From NCBI GenBank assembly GCA_963556305.1, contig OY745770.1, forward strand, positions 1,612,001-1,676,000: DNA of 64,000 nt, written 5' to 3'. Every line of letters begins with the position of its first letter. Within the stretch, counting starts at the first letter, position 1. The notes beneath the pieces are model-generated. The model ran no database searches, was not told the DNA's origin, and worked only from the letters and a program-made list of their open reading frames with translations. Shown one piece after another: positions 58,089 through 64,000 of the stretch. The position numbers and the translations under genes were made by a program. Source of the stretch: Platismatia glauca. Its lineage: Eukaryota > Ascomycota > Lecanoromycetes > Lecanorales > Parmeliaceae.

Positions 58089-60623
58089 ATGCAGCCTTCG
58101 CACCTGGACGTCCGTCAGGAGGGTTCGCACTTTGGAAATACCAGTGCTTTCAACAGTCAAGTCTTCCAGGGCAACTTCCATGGAGTCACCATCAGTCAGT
58201 TTTATCGATCAACGAAGAGAGACCAAAAGAGCTGATGCGGGAGCCCAGATCCGACGGCTACTACCCAGATCCCTCTGAGCACCTATGAGGGCCACTATGC
58301 CCACTTGTCGCTCCGACCGGTCCCCAACTACGTCCCGCGACCGCGACTGCACCAAAGGATTAAAGAGCAGTTGCACGACCTCAAGGATGACGGGGTGGAA
58401 GACGTGCGGATCCTGGTGGTGTGGGGGCTCGGTGGAGCGGGCAAGTCGCAGCTGGTGCTGAACTACATCCGCAAATATCGACGGGACTACACTGCCGTGT
58501 TCTGGATTGAAGCTGGATCCAAGGAGTCGATCGAGCGCGACTATGTCCAAATCTACCAAATCCTCTATGGTCGGCAGACTGACAAAGGTCAAGAGGTTGT
58601 GAGGGTGGAGGACGCGGTGCCGGCGGTCAAGCGCTGGTTCCACAGTCATAAGGGGCGATGGCTGATGGTTCTGGACAGTGCGGACACGATCGACAACAAT
58701 CGAGATAAATCCTATATCGACCTGGCATATTTCATGCCCGATACGCCCGGAGTGCATGTTGTTATCACTTCACGGAGCTCAACAGCCAAGGGGATAACAC
58801 AGCTGGACGCGGTGGAAGTGGCAGAGATGGAGCTCTTAGAAGCAACGGAGCTGTTCAAGCGGTCGGCCAAAATGAAAGAGGTAGAACCCGATAAGACAAG
58901 AGAAATTGAAAGAATCGTCAAAGAATTAGGGTATTTAGCCTTAGCGATCACTCTGGCTGGCTCATATGTATCGGTGACGCCTCGTTTATGGTCTGATATT
59001 GAGAGTTATCTTCCAGAGTACTACAAGCGGCGAAGAGAAATACTTCAACGACAGCCAATGCGGCATGTGCATTGGTACGGGGAGAGCGTTCTAAGCACAT
59101 GGGAAACATCGTTTGAGGCGATTGAGAAACACAGTCTAGCCGCGGCCCGCTTGTTGAGTTTGTTGGCGTTTGTAAACTTTGAGGATATCTTTCTAGGTCT
59201 CTTTGATAGAGGCGGCGCCAGTATTCTCGCAAGCGCTCCCACTCGTGTTGCGGAACCATCAGAGGCCACAACGTCATCTGATGAGACTTGGCAGACGTTC
59301 CTCTCCTGTGGACAGAATTGGACGGTGTCCGGCTTGGAGTCGGCATTTGAGACTCTTCAGAATTATTCGCTGATTCAGTGGAAATCGGATCAAAAGAGCT
59401 ATACAATGCATAAGCTTGTGCATGCGTGGGGGCAAGATCGACTGGAGGCGGACAGACAACGGTGGCTGAGCAGTCTCGCCTTGGAGCTGATGGCGGATGC
59501 CGTCGCCAAGGATCAGATTGACCCCAGCCATCGACTCCGGTTGGTGCCACATGTGATGGCTAGCTTTGATATGTTTTCTCCCTTACATGAATCCCTGGAC
59601 AAGCTTGCGATGGCTCTACTGGATATGATCGATGGAGTAATAGAATTCTTGTTCAGGATAGGACGGTGGTCCGAGGCGTACAAGATGCAAGTGTTTCATT
59701 TCAGAAATATAGAGAAGATGCTGGGTAAGGAGCATCCTGATACACTGACGAGCATACATAAGCTGGCATTCGTATTGAGCGAGCAAGGCAGCTACAAAGA
59801 GGCAGAGCAGATACACCAACAAGCACTGGCGTCAAGAAAAACAGTGCTGGGCAAGGAGCATCCTGATACGCTGACAAGTATGAACAATCTGGCATTGGTA
59901 TTGAGCGAGCAAGGCAGCTTCAAAGAGGCAGAGCAGATACATCGACAAGAACTGGCATTAAGTGAAACAGTGCTGGGTAAGGAGCATCCTGATACGCTGA
60001 TAAGCATGATCAATCTAGCATCAGTGTTGAGCAGGCAATGCAGCTACGAAGAGGCAGAGCAGATACATCGACAAGCACTGACGTTAAGTGAAACGATGCT
60101 GGGCAAGGAGCATCCTGATACGCTGACAAGTATGAACAATCTGGCATGGGTATTGAGCAAGCAAGGCAGCTACAAAGAGGCAGAGCAGATACATCGACAA
60201 GCACTGGCGTTAAGAGAAACAGTGCTGGGTAAGGAGCATCCATCTACCCTGACAAGCATGAACAATCTGGCAACTGTGTTGAGCAAGCAAGGCAGCTACA
60301 AAGAGGCGGAGCAGATACATCGACAAGCACTGGCATTAAGTGAAACAGTGCTGGGTAAGGAGCATCCTTATATGCTGACAAGTATGAACAATCTGGCATC
60401 AGTGTTGAGCAAGCAAGGCAGCTACAAAGAGGCGGAGCAGATACATCGACAAGAACTGGCATTAAGTGAAACAGTGCTGGGTAAGGAGCATCCTGATACG
60501 CTGACAAGTATGAACAATCTGGCAGATGTGTTGAGCAAGCAAGGCAAACACAAGGAGACCGGGGAAATGCATCGACAAGTACTGACTTTCAGAGAAAATC
60601 TAAAAACCCGCCGTTCTTCTTGA
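58089..60623 (+). CDS. NB-ARC/TPR NLR-like protein with N-terminal motif (in-frame TGA)
   Basis: From the ATG at 58089 the frame encodes MQPSHLDVRQE, a 21-residue motif GSHFGNTSAF...FQGNFHG, then meets TGA at 58233-58235, and afterwards stays open in the same frame to 60623. After the stop come TTQIPLSTYEGHYAHLSLRP and an NB-ARC domain: P-loop WGLGGAGKSQLVLNY, Walker B-like RWLMVLDSAD, VHVVITSRSS and LGYLALAITLAG. The C-terminal third is seven 42-residue TPRs of the kinesin-light-chain kind. This is the fungal NLR layout of short amyloid-like motif, NTPase and repeat sensor (PNT1-like). The TGA is one C-to-T change from CGA. A 45-nt intron (58199-58243) could remove it, but its splice sites are weak. 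ORF without the N-terminus starts only at a TTG (58305). Confidence 0.85.
59718..60599 (+). repeat. seven tandem 126-bp (42-aa) TPR units
   Basis: The units begin at about 59718, 59844, 59970, 60096, 60222, 60348 and 60474, each starting (M/V)LGKEHP and containing MNNLAxVLSxQGSYKEAEQIHRQ. They are nearly identical in DNA as well as protein, which indicates recent unit duplication or gene conversion. They form the sensor part of the NLR-like protein. Confidence 0.93.
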
Positions 60624-61295
60624 AAACGGGCTAGATAGCAATTGGACTCGGTACATACATCAACACCGATCTTGATCATCATTGACATCCATCGCAAACA
60701 GTAGTTGTAGTACTCGGACCTCCTCCCTCCCCGCCATCCTTCCGTCCATCACGCAGCAAGCAGCCTACCGAGCAGGGTTTTCAGGTGACGACTCAGCCAG
60801 CAACAGCCATTCGCCAACGCAGCGGGCAGAAACAGTTTGTGGGACTGACGCAGGCATTCATTCAACTCGTAGAGCGGTTGAGCAGACGAGACAATCAAGA
60901 GGGACAAAGGAAGTCCAAGCGACGAACAAACGGCATGTCAAGGACACGGACGTAGCTGCCAAGGACAATAGCCTGGCTTGCTCGGCAACATGTATTTAGT
61001 CGAGACGGTAGTATCTGAGCTAGACATTTCTTTCCACTCTACACATGGCCATAGGCCACGTTTTGCTTCATTGACGGGACGATCATATCGCCGTCACCAT
61101 AGAGCGCCGGCTGGCTTAGCGTCGACGCCACCACAGTCGACGGCGCTACCACACCGATTCCATCTCACGAGATACGGGGCGGCAAGACCTTTCCCTTTGC
61201 GTATTATTTCTCTTGTTGAAAAGTCTCTGGACCTCTTGGTTCTCGGTACAATCTTCGTTAGTGGAAAGTGGAGGGATATGCTCAGGTCTAGGACG
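60624..61295. other. spacer between NLR gene and gypsy relic
   Basis: A plus-strand frame (60682-60999, with QQAAYRAGFSGDDSASNSH) has repetitive, retroelement-like composition, but I cannot assign it. It may be debris from the 3' end of the gypsy element. No LTR pair is recognised. Confidence 0.3.
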
Positions 61296-62420
61296 TCAGA
61301 AAGGATCGTCTTGCGGAGCAAAGCATGGTTCTAGCTGAGCAACGACGAAGACGGGGTGTACTTGCCAGGCTACTGGAACAGCGAGCTTATAAGCCAGCTT
61401 GCCAAATCTTTCCACAACTTTGAACGGGCCTAGGTACTGCTGAGTGAGCTTGGTGGTCACTCCTAGAGTAGATGGGATTTTGTAACCTTTATGGAGACGT
61501 AGCATTGCCCAGTCACCAAAATTGAGAAACATCGGCTGATGCCGGCGATCATAATGGGATTTGATAGACATCTAGGCAAAGTCGATAGCATCCTTTGCCG
61601 TGATTCGTGCTGTGCTATGATCAACCTTGGCAGGAAGTCTAAGCAGGTCAAGTAGTCCGTTGGGCATGAATCCGTAAGCGACTTCATTCTGGGATACTTT
61701 CGGAACTAGAGGAGCTTTTGAGGATCGCTTGAATAAGATGCAAGGTTTCTGGCCATGAGGATGGTCTCTCGAGGGCGTGCACAAGAAACCTTGATGCTAC
61801 TTCGGCCGCTTGATTGGTGCGCTCACTGGCGCCATCTGTCTGTGGATGATAGGCCGTTGAGTAGAGAAAGTTGACGTCAAGAAACTTCAAGAGTTAGGCC
61901 CATAGCTCTGATAAGGATTTCGGGTCTCTGTCGCTGATGATCACCTTGGGAATCCCCCAGCCGACAAGGTCAAGGCGTTCCAGAAGTGCTCTGGCCCAGT
62001 CGGCTGCCTTCCAGGTAGACCTGCCAGCTACCAATTGCAGTCCTTTGGCGTAGCTGCAATCTACCGACATAATGGCGTCAAGGCCTTTGCTTGACAACGG
62101 CAGTGCTAGAATAGAATCCAGTGTCAAGGTGTGAAAGGGTACTGGCGGAGAAGAAATAGGCTGAAGACTTCCATAAGGAGCATGCCGGCGAGTCTGCAGG
62201 ACATGACACTCGAGACAGTGCCGAATAAAATCCCGAAGGTGCTTGGTGAGTCCATGTGTGTACTAGAAGGCGGCGACTATTTCATAGCGTCTCTAAAATC
62301 CTGGGTGCCCATCTCCATGAGCGATGGTGAGAATTTCCTTAATGAGCTTCGAGGATATGCAGAGACGTTGGCATCCCAAGATCTTGTCAATGTGGAAAAT
62401 CAACTGAAATCTCGTAACTA
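61296..62420 (-). mobile_element. Ty3/gypsy integrase relic
   Basis: The minus strand reads, with several stops and frame changes, the usual gypsy integrase order: ILTIAHGDGHPGF and FIRHCLECHVLQTRRHAPYG (H2C2 zinc region), VDCSYAKGLQLVAGRSTWKAADWA and VIISDRDPKSLSELWA (catalytic D,D), FLYSTAYHPQTDGASERTNQ (around the catalytic Glu region), and then AYKLAVPVAWQVHPVFVVAQLEPC (C-terminal domain). The reverse transcriptase and RNase H parts that should precede it are absent. Clearly non-functional. Confidence 0.9.
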
Positions 62421-62479
62421 CAACGGTTCATGGCCGAAATGATGGAGATGGCCCTATGCATGCAACAGCTAAAATCTCA

Positions 62480-62742
62480 TGGCTGGACTCTCGTTGTCGG
62501 AACATCTGAGATAGCTGGAAGTTCATGACTGCGATGATCGCATAGCCGAGTTGACCGCAACAGCGTCGTGGCCGAAGTGACTGAAATCTCCTGACTGGAA
62601 TCGCCTCCTAGCCAGATTGACCGCAATGGCATTATGGCCGCAATGGCTGGAATCTCATGACTGGAATGGCCGCATGGTTGAATTGAGTGCAATGGCCTCA
62701 TGGCCGCAATGACCAGAATGATCTCATGGCAGAAATGACTGG
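62480..62742. repeat. degenerate short repeats beside minisatellite
   Basis: Irregular units of the type atggccgcaatgrctggaatctcatgactg alternate through this stretch and grade into the precise 14-bp array to the right. They look like decayed copies of the same repeat family, occupying the place where the retroelement's polymerase region should be. Confidence 0.6.
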
Positions 62743-62882
62743 AACCTCATGACCGAAACCTCATGACTGAAACCTCATGACTGAAACCTCATGACTGAAA
62801 CCTCATGACTGAAACCTCATGACTGAAACCTCATGACTGAAACCTCATGACTGAAACCTCATGACTGAAACCTCATGACTGA
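62743..62882. repeat. 14-bp minisatellite, 10 units
   Basis: Ten head-to-tail copies of aacctcatgactga. The first has one change (gaccga); the other nine are identical. 14 is not a multiple of three, so the array cannot be coding in a single frame. Confidence 0.95.
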
Positions 62883-63808
62883 AGTGGCCATATGGCCGAA
62901 TTGACTGAAATAGCTGCAAAAGTTGCCGAGGAGGTGGGAGTCCCTGGCGAGGCTGTGTATTTGATTGTACTGGCGATTTGGCTGCCGCTGGTTGAAGAAG
63001 GCATTTGAACAAGCTGCTGGTAGTGAGGTCGGAAAGAGCCAGCACCATAAAACGGTTGTTGACCGAATCCCGGACCTTGTTGACTTTGCTGCCGAGAAAG
63101 ATCTTGCTGACAATACTGATACTGAGCGTGACTTTGACCTTGACGACTTTGATTAGGCCAAATCTGAGCAAGAGCTTAGCGATGGTTTATCTTGAACCAT
63201 GTATCCTTCTTCAACTCCAGAGTCTAGATCAAGGATGCAATTGTTATCGTAGGCGTAGGCAGGTCAACGAAGGCACGTAGCTCTGCAGCAGTGCCTACAA
63301 ATTTCAACTGCTTCTCGACGTTGTCGATGTTAGCTGACCTGGCTTGACGCAGTATTGCTTGCACCTAGGCAGCTGTTTCTCGCCGAGTCCTGGTATCGTG
63401 GATGTTGTGCCTCTCGGAAGTGAGGTTGTGTAGTGCTACTCCGATAGAGTCCTTGAATCGCTTGGTAATAGCTGTGCGCCATTCTTCCACGCCGTTCTTG
63501 TGGGCACGTAGACCAACTCGCTCGATGTTGGAGAGCTCGGCGGTACACCAAGCCAATGTAGAACCTCTCAAGGCAGTATTAAGGTTGCTGCGCACTACTA
63601 ATGCTCCTTTGATAGTAGTGAGGTCGTGGACTCTTTCCACGAACAGGATTAAAGTTCTGCAGTAGACGACAGCGACAATAATACGGTGGTATGCGGCCTG
63701 CCAAGTCATCGGTTCCCAAGACCACTTTCGTGTATATGACGAAGCACATCGAACCAAAATTTCCCTACAAATACTCGACGATGATACATCTTCATGATTG
63801 CTAAGCAT
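62883..63808 (-). mobile_element. gypsy gag relic
   Basis: The minus-strand frame from 63808 reads LSNHEDVSSSSICREILVRCASSYTRKW ... LVVRSNLNTALRGSTLAWCTAELSNIER ... ITKRFKDSIGVALHNL, typical of fungal gypsy gag. It then continues past stops as VQAILRQARSANIDNVEKQL and LELKKDTWFKI, and a Gln-rich piece near 63160-62900. Together with the integrase remnant to the left it represents one decayed element with the polymerase core missing. Confidence 0.75.
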
Positions 63809-64000
63809 AAATCTTGGTCAGTTCATCATACTGACTGATTTACAATCGCGAGTCTTGACCTATCAGTAAGGCCGGATTATGTAGTGACCACGAGGATTGT
63901 GGACCTCCTTACGCTCGAACCATGATTACTGCATAAGGTGACCGAGAAGATTGCACTATCGTGCGCATAAAGATAGTAGGAATAGAGACTCGTCCTCCTC
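63809..64000. other. right edge, possible 5' end of gypsy relic
   Basis: This lies upstream of the gag frame on the minus strand. An LTR might lie here or just outside, but no terminal repeat can be matched within the window. Confidence 0.25.

Noticed and set aside
59616..60697. Minus-strand frames with repeated SVSGCSLPSTVSLNASS-like blocks
   Set aside because: They are the antisense of the TPR repeats, repeated only because the TPR units are.
62743..62882. CRISPR array
   Set aside because: Units are contiguous with no spacers, in a eukaryotic genome; it is a minisatellite.

Overview
The window is a gene-dense stretch of a filamentous ascomycete genome (Pezizomycotina; a Dothideomycetes-like fungus is my guess, not proven). 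The basis is many 45-100 nt GT-AG introns with CTNAC-like branch points, Yap1-type and Ncr1-type fungal genes, a nuclear complex I gene, small secreted proteins, a fungal 7-TM 'rhodopsin-like' protein, an NB-ARC/TPR NLR-like protein and a decayed gypsy retrotransposon. Gene models were built by hand by joining open frames across splice sites and checking phase. Most exon boundaries are phase-consistent predictions without transcript support.

Region 1 (1-31.6 kb) is mostly conserved housekeeping: a partial secreted Cys protein (-), a DUF2433 calcineurin-like/RGG protein (+), the NPC1-type sterol transporter Ncr1 (+), a C3HC zinc-finger Rsm1/NIPA protein (-), the bisphosphate nucleotidase Met22/Hal2 (+), the redox bZIP factor Yap1/AP-1 (-), a Tudor splicing factor SPF30 (+), tRNA methyltransferase Trm7 (-) and helicase Mak5 (+) sharing a 162 bp divergent promoter, a 4 kb gene-poor block holding a 90-bp-armed inverted duplication, an SDR (+) and importin Kap123 (-).

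Region 2 (31.6-40.9 kb) is gene-poor and accessory: two small secreted proteins (one only visible after splicing), an ArsH flavoprotein, and a decayed coding relic with in-frame stops. Region 3 (40.9-49 kb) is again core: the Ccr4-Not ubiquitin ligase Not4 (with a probable long C-terminal exon), head to head with the 30 kDa complex I subunit, which contains an 8-nt microexon, and a polytopic membrane protein.

Region 4 (49-64 kb) is accessory: a broken secreted-protein gene, a Pth11/rhodopsin-like 7-TM protein, a cytochrome P450, then the most interesting locus: a divergent patatin-phospholipase / NB-ARC-TPR pair. The patatin C-terminus and the NLR N-terminus carry a matching short Gly/Asn/Phe motif ending FQGNF-x-G, the arrangement expected of an amyloid-signalling effector/receptor pair for regulated cell death. 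Both genes appear damaged (one-base frame break and Arg-to-Cys in the patatin, in-frame TGA in the NLR). The right end is a degenerate Ty3/gypsy element (gag and integrase remnants, reverse strand) around a 14-bp minisatellite.
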